From Adiantum capillus-veneris (lineage: Eukaryota > Streptophyta > Polypodiopsida > Polypodiales > Pteridaceae): a DNA stretch of 64,000 nucleotides. Positions 47,460 through 59,660 of this stretch are shown here, one piece after another (position 1 is the stretch's first letter; each line of letters opens with the position of its first letter). The notes under the pieces are model-generated. The model was not told the origin of the DNA. It saw only the letters and a program-made list of their open reading frames with translations, and made no database searches. The DNA is taken from contig CM043948.1 of assembly GCA_014529385.2 (NCBI GenBank), positions 82,738,760 to 82,802,759 on the forward strand. The letters run 5' to 3'. The position numbers were made by a program, and so were the translations under genes.

Positions 47460-49189
47460 GATGCAGAACCGCCAACATGGTTGGGCATCCACTAACCTCA
47501 TTGACATTATTTATCTATCATTATCACGATTCAAGAGCAGGAGCTCACAATTGCAGGTAGCCTTTGCAATGCCATCTCACTCTTGTCAACTCGTTCATGC
47601 TTCTTTCTTGCCCTTGAACATGACTTTGAATTGTTGGATGCACTCTTGATGCTCATGCAACTTCACATGGACTTAGTTTGTGCACAAGGTGCATAGACTC
47701 TTGAGAGCTTATTAAGGGTTGATTTGATGGGTTTTTTGGCATGAGCAAGAGAGATTTAGCTTATTCTTGGTGGGAGACGTATATACGTTCATTTATTAAG
47801 CATGTCGTGTTGGTTTTTTCGGTGGAGAGCAAAGATTGTGTATGCTCTTTCTCTTGATGCTTATGGATCTAACCTTGGTTATGTACATACGCAAATTTGA
47901 TGGGCTTTTGCCTTCTTGATTCATGTTTATGAAAATCATGCTCTTTGACAAGGCTTTGTGATTGGCTTATGGTTATTGATGCATTGGTGCTACCTTGTTA
48001 TTCATGTGGGAAATCTTTTTATGCATGTGTGATTCCCCGTATGCTCTTACAACCATGTATGCCATCTAGGCTCGTTCGTGTTGAGCCAATTTATGTCGAT
48101 GAGTAGATTTAGAGTGACACCAGTCTATACATACTGACATTATTGATACTCTCTCAAGTTGAGCATTTGATGGCACTTCATGTGCTAACTATGGCAAGTG
48201 TGAGTGATCCTTTGCAATGAGTAGTTGATCGATAACTTTACGTGATCTTGATGCCAGTTTGAGGGCACATGCACTTATATACGAGTTGCATGCTAGATTT
48301 GATGTGCTTTAATTAGATTTCTTTGCTTGTTGTCTATACACTACGTATTTGATGCACTCTTAGGTTGAACATTTGATAACACTCCATGTACTAATTATAG
48401 CAAGTGTGATTGCTCTTGTGCAATGAGTAATTGATTAAAAGAAAATTGCAAACTTGATGCCAATTTTAGGGCACTTATAAGTGAGTTGTATCGAAAAAGA
48501 CGTGCTTCGATCTGTTTGTAGTTTTTTATACACTGTGTATGTCTCACATGGGTTTTTGAAACAATCCTCCACGAGGCCAAGCCTTGAAAAAAGTTCACAT
48601 ATCCATCATTGGTAGGAATCAATGTTGACTAATGACTATAGTCATTAGTGTCTTTGAGGATCACCTTGGTTGCAACCTACAGTAGCCAATCCAACATTAT
48701 TCGTGGAGGTCATCCCTTTATTGTCTTCTTAACTCAATCACATGATACCTTTTGATCATTGACTGATAGCCAGTCATAGACCCACTTCATAGAGGAAAGC
48801 TATCATAAACCATAAAACATATGTACTAGGTATTAACACAATCCTTATATCTTGCGCATCCAACATCCCAACAACATAGCCATATCGCACCATCAAAACC
48901 CCCTTATTAGATATCATTTGCAGCTATCAACATAACAATCAAACCATATCAACCAATCCAAACAAATCAATCACACATTGTTTGATTGTTGCTTACTTAC
49001 TTGGCACTTGTTTTGTATGCATTTTCTGCTACTTTAACACTTTATGGCTTATCTATTTCTCTCAATACAATTCGTATGTAGTTATTGTCTTTGTCCTTTC
49101 ATGTGAAGTCATATTTGTATTTCCTAACAGTTTCTAGTACATGGATAATGTTGGTCATATTTTGCGATTCTTTGTTGAGGGTCATGGTT
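45723..49189. other. LFY 3' flank and repeat-derived sequence
   Basis: No gene is recognised. The LFY 3' UTR must lie at the left end, but no clear polyadenylation signal stands out. A (CT)n run passes into (TA)n at 47404-47459. A block of about 170 bp is duplicated at about 48145-48310 and 48350-48515, offset 206 bp, with shared words GTTGA.CATTTGAT.., GCAAGTGTGA and CTTGATGCCA. Sequence at 46285-46450 resembles 50825-51000 (TTTTTGGCTTTCTAAAAGAA), so some of this is dispersed repeat. Confidence 0.5.
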
Positions 49190-50335
49190 TGTAGGGGTTG
49201 CGGATTTTGTCATACCTCACATAGGAACCCCCCCTAGTCTAGAAGTCTTGTGGAACATTGTATGTATGCCATTGATAAAGGCAAGAGGAGTGTGTCAGCA
49301 AAAAGCTTGTGCGTGTGAGAAGCATGTGTAGAAGGCAAGGTCCATGTGACAAGCTTGTATAAAAGCAACTCTTTGTACTTTCTTTTTTGTGTGTAATAAT
49401 AAAGCATATTTTGCATATATTATTGTGTATTGATGTCCCTCATTAATCTCTCAACTAGTCTCTCACTAATCATGTCATTAACATGAATGGCACTCTGATA
49501 CATCCTCAAGATCACTTGACCTCATAAGTGGTATCAGAGCTCTTTAGAGATTGTTTTTCTATCAACCCTTGTAAGAATTGTGGACAAATCAACCGCTATA
49601 CAAAATATTGTAGATATCCAACCAAACCACCAAGAACTTCAAGCAACAATATTCACTACAAAGACAAGGGAAAAGGCAAAGTGAACATGGCTTCTTATGA
49701 CGACTCCATCGGTGACAATGATGGTAACGTCGGAGTAGTCTATGACAATCCTGTATGACGAAAGCACTTAGTTTGTGTATTTTCATACACTCATTTGTGT
49801 TGTAGGTGAGTACTGTGTATCCCACCTTGTGCTTTGGGAGATTTTGTGATCCATTACCTACTTTGTTTTATGGGAGTTTTGTATGTCTACACCCTATGTG
49901 CCAAGGGGAGGAAATAAAAATAAAAATTATACCTACCCCCTAGTGTGTTTTGAGGGGAGGATGTTATGTGTGAGTGCTTAAAAACCCACAAGGGGAGGGT
50001 TGTTTACGTTGCGGATTTTGTCGCACCTCACGTAGGAAAACCCCCCTAGTCTAGAAGTCATGTGGAACATGTGTGTGTGCCATTGACAAAGGCAAGAGGT
50101 GTATGCGAGTAAACAACTTGTGTATGTGAGAAGCATGTGTAGAAAGCAAGGTCCATATGACAAGCTTGTATAAATGCAGCTCTTTATACTCACTTTTTTG
50201 TGTGCAATAATCGAACCTATTTTGCATCTATTATTGTGTATTGGTGTCCTTCATTCAGCTCTCCAATGATATCTCACTAATCATGTTGTTAACATGAATG
50301 GCACACTAATACATATAAATAATCACTTGACCTCA
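49190..50335 (+). mobile_element. Miniature LTR retrotransposon (TRIM-like element I)
   Basis: Two 335-bp repeats (49190-49524 and 50001-50335) start TGT and end GACCTCA. A perfect initiator-Met primer site TGGTATCAGAGC (49529-49540) lies inside the first and a purine tract ACAAGGGGAGGGT (49988-50000) directly before the second. The interior is 476 bp. It holds only a short frame with a degenerate zinc knuckle CKNCGQINRYTKYC, in which Arg replaces the usual His, and a Lys/Gly-rich tail. It has no protease, RT or integrase. It must have been mobilised by another element's enzymes. No exact target duplication is visible (TGGTT against CATGA). Confidence 0.8.
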
Positions 50336-51173
50336 CATGATCGAGGGCCTTTATTTTGTGAGAGGCATGGCAAACCTACAAAAAACCATGCAACACATGC
50401 AAAAGAGCAATCCAATCATGCAAACCTTATGAGTGTAGCGTAACAAGCTATCCAATGAGACTCACACACAGCACGAGGGAGAGAGCATGGCCATGCACAC
50501 CTCTTAGATTTAAGCATTATGCATGTACGTGAGAGAGAAGATGAGAGGTTGCAAAGAGTAGAGACTAGCACAAGCCCCCCGCCCCCCCCCAACGTGCGCG
50601 CACACACACACACACACACACATCCCTTGATAAATCCAATTGAGACCTAATAAATTTGAAAAAGATTACAAAAATAGAGAAAGGTCTCTCTTAGCAATAA
50701 CATAGCCTTATCTCTAGACTTGTGCTCCAATGGTTGGAGGCATTGAAACTATGTAACGATCCAATGATAGAGATCTATTGCCACCTTTCACCCATTCAAA
50801 TAATCATATGTAGTAAATGTATTACATTTTTGGCTTTCTAAAAGAAGCCTTAGTGTTGGGTCAGGATGCTTTTAGTGTTGGGTCATGTTAGGCATCCTTC
50901 CAATGTTTTTAGTGCCAACGATGGGGACTTACCTTAAATGCTACCATGGAGTTTGTCAAATGGGTCCCTTTCATTTCATAGCCTTACATGACTTTTTAAG
51001 GATTTACCTTGTTTATTCTTGTTTTTTTTTTTTTTTTTGTCTTTGCTCATCTAATATTCTTTTGAACATGAATACACAATTTATATTTGTTCTTTTTTCT
51101 TAGGATGGGATTATTTTTTTATTTTTAAAGCTTTTAAACAATAAAGAGCTTTTTTCACAAGGACAAGTGATTG

Positions 51174-51216
<43 letters not shown>

Positions 51217-51312
51217 TGTGTTTTTTACAAAGCCAAAATACAAATATTTTGTGTGTATTTCCCTCATATCTTGATTTCCTTTCTGGAAAGCCATCGTGAA
51301 ATCTCACCTTGT
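50336..51312. other. Non-genic stretch with simple repeats
   Basis: No gene is recognised. It contains a C-run with (GC)(AC)n at 50575-50622, a poly-T run near 51022-51040 and (CT)n at 51177-51212. The sequence at 50825-51000 resembles 46285-46450. Confidence 0.6.
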
Positions 51313-51511
51313 TGTTGGAGTAATGGAAAAGTGCTTTGCATGGGGCAGGACGGTTAATGTCCGGCCGTCCACTGCATACATTTTCCTTATCTTTATACAT
51401 ATGCAAAGAATAAGGAGCTCCTCACTTTGAGGTGTGCTCCACCCACGCATCATTGTACTCTTGCTTCTCCCCTTCTTGCACACACGCATCAGTGCACACA
51501 GTGCAATTTCA
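51313..51511 (+). repeat. 5' LTR of copia element F
   Basis: This 199-bp LTR runs from TGTTGGAG to ATTTCA, with the primer-binding site two bases beyond its end. It pairs with the diverged copy at 55620-55832. Confidence 0.8.
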
Positions 51512-53698
51512 ACTGGTATCAGAGCCACGATCGACGATGCTCCATCAACGACAACAACGAAGCTTGGTGCTTGGTGGCATCAGATCGGAGGAGATTCAAC
51601 ACGGATCCGGCAAGGATTGGGGCGGATCAGTGGCATCAAAAGAAGACCTCAAAGCTTGGAACTCCCGACGTGTGCAGTCCCTCTTGAGAAGCTTGGCTTG
51701 GAGGGGAATCTCTGCAGAGAACGAAGCTCAAGAACAAGAAGCAAAATCACCAAGAACTGGGCAGCTTGAGGGATCAAGCATGTAGAGCTTGGGATGTGCA
51801 GGAAATTGACCGAGCCAATTGAACAACGAGCAGTGCAAAGACTTGAGCAAGCTCGAGCAGCAACTAATCCATAATAGCGCAAGTCTGTAGAGCTTCAGGT
51901 AGTGAAAATCTATAATGAGCAAAGTAAGGCTTGGAGATAGAGAGAGAATTGGCAACTCTGCAAAGGAAAAGCAGATTTGGGCAAATTTGAAGCAGGCACT
52001 AAGCATCTTGGAGCTTGAAATCTCAAACATTGGAAGCTTTTGGAGCTCACACGCAGCATTGGACAAACAATGTGAGCAAATCAAGTAGGTCAAGTGAGCT
52101 GAACATTGCAAAAATTGGGCCAGCGTTTTCTTTCAGACAACAATAAAAAATTAATCATTGGAGAGCACCGAGCAAGCAATCTTGAAAGAAATTGAGCGAT
52201 TGACACCAATCTAGCAGAGCAATTAGAGCAGACACACACACACTCGCTATAGAGAGAGTGTGAAGAGCTAGCATTGAAAACTACAGAGAGAACGAGAGAG
52301 AGTTTGGGGGCTCTCTTGGTTGCGGAGAAAAGAGAGAGGGTGCATGCGATCTCGGCGCGCACACATACACTCATATGGACATCAATGAGTAAGCCTAGGC
52401 ATCCTCTGGCATCCGATTTAACATCCCTAGCAGTGACAATCACACCTTGACATGGCAGAGGCGCGTTTTTCTAACTACACCTTCTTCTCGACTTCACATC
52501 GGCTCGGCATCGGCTTCAAGCATCAGTGGCTACGGCATTGGCTAGCGACTTTCATATGGTGGTGGACGTTGTTCTTGGCTTTGACATAGCGAGAGCAGTT
52601 TGGATCTCCTCCAATGTAGCCTCGACATTGGATACCCTCCCACGCCCATTCTGGAGGAGCAAGTTTCCCGAGGCATCCCGACCTCAGCATAGCAAGAGAC
52701 AGACTAGAAGAGAGCAGCATCGACTCTCCTCTAGCTTGCATCTGGAACAACTTGGACTTGCAATGGCTCCTCGGCATTTCAACTTCAACGGTTCTCCACT
52801 TTCCAGCTTTGGTGACTCACTTTAAACACATACGGCTCCAACGGACCATTTTAGAGCAAATTTCCCACGAGCACGTTTGGCTCTTGGATGACGTTTACGA
52901 CTATGGGTGGCTGGTAGTTGTATGTGTCTAGATTTTGATCGACGAGTTTTTCGACCGACGAGGTAGTGTGCCAGATTCTAGGCGTTCTACTTAGATTATG
53001 CGGCACAAGTGTTGTGCTCATGTATGACTATCTGGGTCATTCTAGAGAGTTGTTTGAGCATGGTTTTGTGCAGTTTTATGCTATGTATGCATATGTGGAT
53101 ATAGCATGAGCTAGGTACAACTCAGCAGTGACAGATTCACAAGTTTACATGGATTTTGGACAGGTGCAATCATCCATCGAGGCACTTGTACAAGAGTGAT
53201 CTAGATTGCCAAGCTTTTGGCAGTTTATGTATGCCATACGTGGATTTTGCTACTGAGACACTAAGTGTTTGTTCATGGTTTATGTGGTTTTGGTGAGATT
53301 TTTGAGATTTTGCTCAAGATTCAGGGGAAACTCTACCAGATATTTTTCAGATTCTCGTTTACTCTCTGATGGTTTAGTGGTCAAGCGTAACTCCCACTTT
53401 GACAATGATCGAGTTTTTACTTTTACTTTGACACGTTTTGTCAATTTGAACACAAATTTAGTGCTCTTGTATCCAATCTCATAAGAGTGAGATTTGCATA
53501 TGCTCGTGTGGCCACAGATTACAGGTAGTCACAGGCCTTACAAGTTCTACAAATTTTTGGAATGTTGTCGGATCTTTGTAGGCAATTATTCCGAATGGAA
53601 TGAATTTTGAGCACTGTTTTCTCACTACTTGCGTATATGGTTATGCTCTTTACGCTTGAGTGAGCTATTTGTCCCAGATTGAGCTCACTTGGTTTAGT

Positions 53699-54250
53699 GA
53701 TGTTGTTTATCCCTACAAATTTTAGAGCCGTTTTACACATATGCGAGCATTGGTTTTGATGCAATTGATCATGGTTATGATCATGTAGTAGTTGAGTGAT
53801 CTCCCACTTTATTACCATATTGGCATGGTTTATGGTTCAGATTTTGCTTGTGTTCTTACTCAGTTTGTAGGGGAGGCCCTGTCAGTTTTTCCCCAGGATT
53901 TCTCGCCATAGCTTTGGTTTCTTGACATCCATATAGCAAACACGTGTGACAATTCAGATTCGACAATAATGACTCGGGATTGTTTATGCCTACAGATTAA
54001 AGGGCCATTTTACGCATATGCAAACATCGAATTTAATGCAATTGATCATGGTTATGATCGTGTAGTGGTTGAGTGATCTCCCCCTTTGTTGCCATTTTGG
54101 CATGGTTTATGGTTGAGATTTTGCTTGAGTTCTTACTCAGTTTGTAAGTGGAGACCCTGTTAGTTTTCTCCCAAGATTTCTCGCCATAGCTTTGGTTTCT
54201 TGACATCCATATAGCAAACATGTGTGACAATTCAAAGTAACAATCATGAC
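53699..54250. repeat. Tandem duplication (unit about 277 bp) in the leader of element F
   Basis: Two copies start near 53699 and 53975. GCAATTGATCATGGTTATGATC occurs at 53761 and 54038, and GACATCCATATAGCAAACA ends both copies. Each contains a short palindromic TGATCATGGTTATGATC core and a GGGGA..CCTGT.AGTTTT.TCCC block related to the leader motif of elements A and B. It is non-coding. Confidence 0.8.
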
Positions 54251-55385
54251 TCATGAAAGACAAACGTCGTGTTCATGCCGATACTTGCAATGTTGGCATT
54301 GTGGTCACACATGACACATTCAACGTTGTTCCTTTAGACATATGAGGTAGTGGGAGTGAAGCATACGAGATGAAGAGACAATTTCGACACATGCTAGAGT
54401 GGTGGCTTTATATGCCATTGATGATGATGTCACATTTACCTTTAGCGTTCCTCCTGCTTATTTGCCTTCAAGAGGTGGCACTTCTCCATGTTGGTTGCTA
54501 AATGAAAATGCAATATTCCATGTCACACAACATCATGAGTAGTTTAGCACTTTCTTTAGTGGGAACTTTGGTCATATATACTTGGCTAATGGTTCACGTT
54601 CGACATTGCAGGTGCAAGAGATGTTTGTTTGTCATTGCCCAGTGGTGCATCCTATACGCTACGCCATGTGCGTTATGTTCCTCAATTGAGAAAGAGTTTA
54701 ATATCAGTGAGACAGTTAGCAGATTGTGGGTGTCAGAGAGTAGTTGTTCTAGATGCATTGCATATAACTAGTGATTACCAGGGGAGCCCGAAGTGTCTTG
54801 GTATATCCTATGCATGTATTTGAGGTACGAGATGGCATAATCTCGGTTTTGTTGCTGGTATGTGATAAGCGAGAGATGAGATGTGTCTTTTTTTCTAGTG
54901 AGCTCCACCATGCTCACAAGACAGAGCATATAGTTGTGCAAGACATGCTAATAGACTCTGTAGAGACAGAGGTAGAGCGGCAGTGCTCTAGTGAAACAGA
55001 GATGGGTTCATCGAAGTCAGTGCAAATAGAGGTGGAGTGGGTGTGCTCCCTAAAGGCACAAACAAAGATGACGGACATGGAGTTCTTTGACATTCTCATG
55101 CTAGAGGCTGATGAGTTGATGCCAGGACACAAAGTTCCACATATGGATGAGAGAGACGTAGTCGTCCCAATGTTAGGGATGGCATATCCATACGTGATGA
55201 GTAGTCTTGATTATGCAGTGCATGCAGATAGCATTGAGGAGGCTAGTACAACCAGGTTTGCACATATTTTGTTAGTATTTGGGTGTCTCATGTACGAATT
55301 GCTAGTATCGAGGCCCGACCTAGGAGCTGTAGTGGGAGCATTTGCAATAGGCTTTGTCAGCCTACGATGGCTGACAGTAGCATGA
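54251..55385 (+). pseudogene. Element F gag/protease and RT remnants joined by a deletion
   Basis: Near 54270-54330 a broken zinc knuckle (CWHCGHT, stop, HIQRC) is seen. Around 54480-54720 a copia protease region follows in broken frames (WLLNENAIFHVTQHH where WLLDSGASFHVT is usual, then LPSGASYTLRHVRYVPQL). From about 55250 the text is the C-terminal RT (VFGCLMYELLVSRPDLGAVV, compare VGCLMYAM..TRPDIA.AV). Integrase and most of RT are missing. The 204-codon frame at 54771-55385 bridges these parts and is not an intact gene. Confidence 0.7.
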
Positions 55386-55619
55386 TGCGTTGTGGAGCTA
55401 TGTAGACCATACACAGATGCTTGCAAGGTTTGCATGTAGGCTCTAGCATGGATACGCACGCTCGCCTATCACTAGAGTTGATACAATTACATGTAGATCA
55501 AGAGAGTGAGCCAATGGACGTAGGTTGAGAGTGTCTCTCACCTGTTTTCTTTGTACATACTAGTAGTTTAGCTGGTAGCACTCACTTATTAGTAGTACAT
55601 TTGCCTTTAAGTGGGAGGT

Positions 55620-55832
55620 TGTTGGAGTAAATGCAAAGTGCCTTTGCCTGGGACCGAGCATCCACTGTCTAGCCGCGCACTCCATACACTTTCCTTATCT
55701 TTGTACATATACAAAGAATAAGGAGCTTCTCACCTTCTAATTTGCTCCACCCACACAACACCATGAATGCTCTCGTTCTTCCCCTTCTCCACACGTACGC
55801 ACACACGCATCCATGCACCGCGCACTTTTACA
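55620..55832 (+). repeat. 3' LTR of copia element F
   Basis: It begins TGTTGGAGTAAATG after the purine tract and ends near CTTTTACA. It is similar to 51313-51511 but clearly diverged, and the exact right end is placed by alignment. Confidence 0.75.
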
Positions 55833-57399
55833 TCTACCATTACAAAATTCTTGAGTGAAGCAACGCTCTCATTTGCTGTGTTGCAAGTAAAGAGCCTGCA
55901 AATTATAGCTTTTTAGAAAGAATTAAAATTGCATAACATCTTATAATATTGTTGGCCATAATCATAATTCAACAACAAAGATATATGTCGACAATATTGT
56001 CTGAGGATCCTTCCTATCAATCCAATAAATCTAAAAGAATGCTCAAGCTGTTGCAAACCCCATACCTATATGGTGCTACCTAAATCGATGAATCAACACC
56101 AAGGAGGCGCGTTGTTTAAATTGAAAAATAAACACTTCTAAAACCATTCTCTATATGGTGCTGCTTAACGGGGAGAACGATGCCAGGGTGGTATGTTGTT
56201 ACGTAAACTGACTAATCAACATTGTTTGATAGAAACACTTAACATGCGCCTTCCTAATTGACCACACCTCCTCTATGCCCACAATTTTGATGTACTCATA
56301 TTATTTCTCCAAAAAAGCTTTGTATAAAAGAGAATTCGTGATTGTTGAGCAGCATTTTGTACACTTCAAATTGTAATTCTTTTGTCTTGAACCCAAAAGC
56401 CTTGCAAGTCGGCCATTGGCCAAATGAGAAGCCCTAAGTATAAAGCTCAAAATCTCTAGTTTGAAAACACCATTGTACCATGATCTAAAGTTTTCAGAAG
56501 AGCTTTGTACGTACAACTATGAGAGAAAATAGCACATTGTAATCAATTTTTCTCCTTCTCTGGTAATCATAATTTAGTTTCAAAGAGTGTATTGTGTTCC
56601 TTGCCTCTTGCTCTTATAATCGTTCTCAGTTTTATTGTGATTTGCGAGTACTTGTCAGTGAGCTAAATTTGCAATTTTGAGTGTAAAAATGATTGTTTTT
56701 TGACATTTTAACCATAGTAGAGTGATCCTAAACCATAGGACGACCTTTCTAATAGTTCTGTTACAGTTTTCATAACTTAGACCATGGTGGATTAGGATTT
56801 TGGTACCTTGTCGTATGAGCATTAGACTTTGTAGGATTGTACTTTGTAGGCCTATTATAGCTCCTCCTAAAATTTTGTTGCATTCCAAGATCATTGGGTT
56901 GACAAATGGCGTGATGACCTAGAGCGGTGAGATCGAACATAAATAGATTTTCCTAATTAGAGAGTGATAGTTTTGCTAGTGCTGATGATAGCTTAGTTCC
57001 ATAGGTTCACGTCTTGAGGCTGACACCCTCAAAGAGTCTTTGTGTCCCATTCGAGTCGCTTCCCTAAGTATTAACATTATGTTAGTGCTAGACATTGATG
57101 TTGCAGATGTTCAATCATGGCAACCTGCTAACATTGGCATCATTACCACAAAAATGATCCTTAGGTGGTGAGTGACCTAGCCGTATTTGTACCCTTCTTT
57201 TCTAAAAATTTTATTACCCATTCCATTAACCACTCCTTAGCAATCAAGCAGTTAGACAAGGGGTTTAGTGCTTGGTAGAGGGTAGAAGTCAAGGACTTGC
57301 CAGATCTACTCTTGATAGACATAGAGAGTTGTGACTGAGATGCAAAAGGATTTTCATTTTGCATTTTTTTAAATGCTTTGAAAGCATCGTTCCACAATC
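55833..57399. other. Non-genic stretch with a short duplicated block
   Basis: No gene is recognised. A block of about 100 bp is loosely duplicated at 56063-56230 (shared TATATGGTGCT and ACTAATCAACA/GATGAATCAACA words). The rest is AT-rich. Confidence 0.45.
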
Positions 57400-58690
57400 C
57401 ATTTCCCCTTCAAATTGCATTGTTTTGTCTGTTTTTGTTCATAGATTCATTTTAGTACCTAAAAGTAGGGTAAGTAGCAACTACTACCATCAAATTTGGG
57501 CTGAAAGTTCAGGGTAAAAACTATTGAAAACCATATTTTGGCAAAAGAGACTATAACTTTGAAAACTGGAAAATTTGATGGTCAGAGCTTGAAAACTAAT
57601 AAAAACCCAAAAATTTGGTGCAAAAGAGGATCACCAAACTCATAAGAAGCAATGTGGGAAATTTCATCTTATTTGGTGGAGGAATGTGGATCGTGATCAC
57701 GTACCTCTGTGACAGTTTGACCAGAGACTCATACCGTTGGATTGGGAGTGCTTTCAATCGCAATAGGATCCAAAAGTTTGGAGTGAAATAGACACCAATA
57801 ACACACTCAAAACCATGAAATTGGACAAAACCTGCAAAAGCTTGGAAAATTGACCAAAATTTGGGGTTTTCCAACTTTTGGTGATCCAGATTCAAAAAAA
57901 GATTGGGAATTGACCTCTACAGGGTATAGACAACCAACTGAACAAATTTCATGCCAAAATGCTATCAAACATGGATCACGATCCATGTACCTTTTCATCA
58001 TTTCGGGTTGAGATTTGAACATTAGGTAGCTGATACCATTTTATACAACTTTTCCAAAAGGCACATTAGCAAACAAATTGCAAAAAGTTGCTCAAAACAG
58101 CAAAATATAAAAAACTAGCCAAAAATTGCACGGTAGACACAAAATTTTACTTTTGATTGGAAAAAAAATTTCCACATCCTTTTTTTTTTTGGGAGTAGAC
58201 TATTGGCATCACAAATAACTAGTAGCCCAAATTTGGAGTCTAGACATGATGGAACATGGATCGTGATCCATGTACCTTTTTGGATTTTTTGGACGGAGAC
58301 TACACCAACATGTAGCAGAGAACATTGTTAACAAAACTTGCAAAAGCAAAGAGGCAAAAAAGTTCAAAAAGTGGGTCAAAAGGGAATAAAATCACTTCAA
58401 GACCAAAAAGACCTAGGTTTTGACTTTTGGGTGATCGAAATTGTTCCAAATCACATAAAAAGCATATAGCTAGGATCACTATACCAAGGTGAAGCTGTGA
58501 ACCAAGTTTCATCACATTCTGAAACAAAGGTACATGGATCATGATCCATATTTTTTTGTCACAAAATGAGACCGGACTTGTACCATAGCTAGATCTAGTC
58601 ACAAGGAGCCTAGTGGTCTTTTCAAAATTGAATTTGGACTTGATTTGTGGATTTTGCAAGCAAAATTAAAAATTTTACCAAAACTACAAT
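57400..58690. repeat. Tandem array, unit 278-286 bp, with a conserved palindrome
   Basis: About four diverged copies are seen. Each contains a near-perfect 16-bp palindrome of the form ATGGATCNNGATCCAT, centred near 57692, 57978, 58263 and 58541, followed by GTACC in three copies. Surrounding words such as ACAAAACTTGCAAAAGC, AAAATTTGG and CAAATTTCAT.. also recur. Short minus-strand frames across it come from the repeat and are not convincing genes. Confidence 0.8.
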
Positions 58691-58937
58691 AAAATTATGT
58701 CGACTTCAAATTTTGACTAACAGAGCGGTTGTAACCTCATAGCCACCAAGTGTTTTTTCTATAGTTTACAAGGACTAGATTGTGCGGCTCAAAGTGCTTT
58801 CTATCCAAGGATTTGGATGCAATCTAAGAGGTAACATGTAAGGGTTTTGCAATAGTGTTTTCTTGATGTATTTGTGATCAAGGAGATTATATCAAAGTAG
58901 AAACCCTACTGTAGGAGACCAATTTAGTCACATTTCA

Positions 58938-59660
58938 ATGGAAGAGAGTGTTAATCAGGGACCATTACCGACCTTAGAGCCAATACTTGAGAAAAATCTT
59001 TATGATAGTTCTTCAGATAAATCTTACACATACATGGCTAAAGGGTTCGAGAGTGTGAGTTTCAAAGAGGGAACCAACATGGGGACAAGACCATGCAAAC
59101 CCGCACCAACCATGAAACTATTGCACTTGAAATATCAATTTGAAAATGAACAAGGTGCAAAAATTTACAAAGACGGTATGGATTGCTACTACGTGAAATT
59201 AGAAGAAAGAACTTGTGGGTTCAAGGATCTAGTGCCTGCTGACTACAGTGGTGATCAATACTTTGACGACAAGGGTACCAGGTATTTAGTTTTGCAACAT
59301 CCCTATATTGTGGACAAGTGGGGATTGACACACACCACAAGGATAATGTTGATGTTGAGCTTGAAGACAAGCCGTCAAAGCGAGATCAAAGCTAGACATT
59401 CCTAATGCAAAGCTTAGGCGAGTAAATATGGCAACTCGAGTCAACATGGATAATACTCATGTGGGGTTGTATAAGTATGATAATGGAGACAAAATGCTCG
59501 ATTATAAGTGCGATGAACCCTACATTGGAGAGTAATCTGAGCAAAAAGTATTGTATGTATTTACGTACGAACAAGACAAAGATACCTAAGTGATCATGCT
59601 TGATAAGTATGGGCAAAGATACTCTATTGTAGGCCGCAAAGATTTATAGAAATATACGTT
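58938..59660 (+). pseudogene. Decayed copy 1 (K1) of an unrecognised protein family
   Basis: A 155-codon frame starts at ATG 58938 (MEESVNQGPLPTLEPILEKN). It contains KLLHLKYQFENEQGAKIYKD and RYLVLQHPYIVDKWGLTH. After a frameshift near 59340 and a TAG, the product continues in another frame as RRVNMATRVNMDNTHVGLYK, then YDNGDKMLDYKCDEPY, a TAA, LYVFTYEQDKD, a TAA, and VIMLDKYGQRYSIVGRKDL. The second half matches copy K2 on the other strand, so this is a real family rather than a chance frame. I do not recognise it. Its soluble, mixed composition shows no membrane segment or metal-binding cluster. Confidence 0.6.

Larger units (their letters stand above)
51313..55832 (+). mobile_element. Deleted Ty1/copia element F
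   Basis: The LTRs lie at 51313-51511 and 55620-55832. They start TGTTGGAGTAA and share a CCTTATCTTT..CATATNCAAAGAATAAGGAGC core. The 5' copy is followed by the primer site TGGTATCAGAGCC (51514-51526), and the 3' copy is preceded by the purine tract AAGTGGGAGGT. The interior is 4.1 kb: a leader of about 2.7 kb, then only shreds of gag, protease and RT. No matching target duplication is found (CTTGT against TCTAC). The LTRs are clearly diverged, so F is old. It resembles A and B in layout. Confidence 0.8.

Noticed and set aside
51427-51785. Overlapping frames just after the 5' LTR of element F
   Set aside because: They begin inside the LTR or primer region and show no Gag similarity. They are leader sequence.
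57596-58659. Minus-strand frames of 71-119 codons in the palindrome array
   Set aside because: They follow the tandem repeat rather than a protein pattern, and the copies do not conserve the frame.
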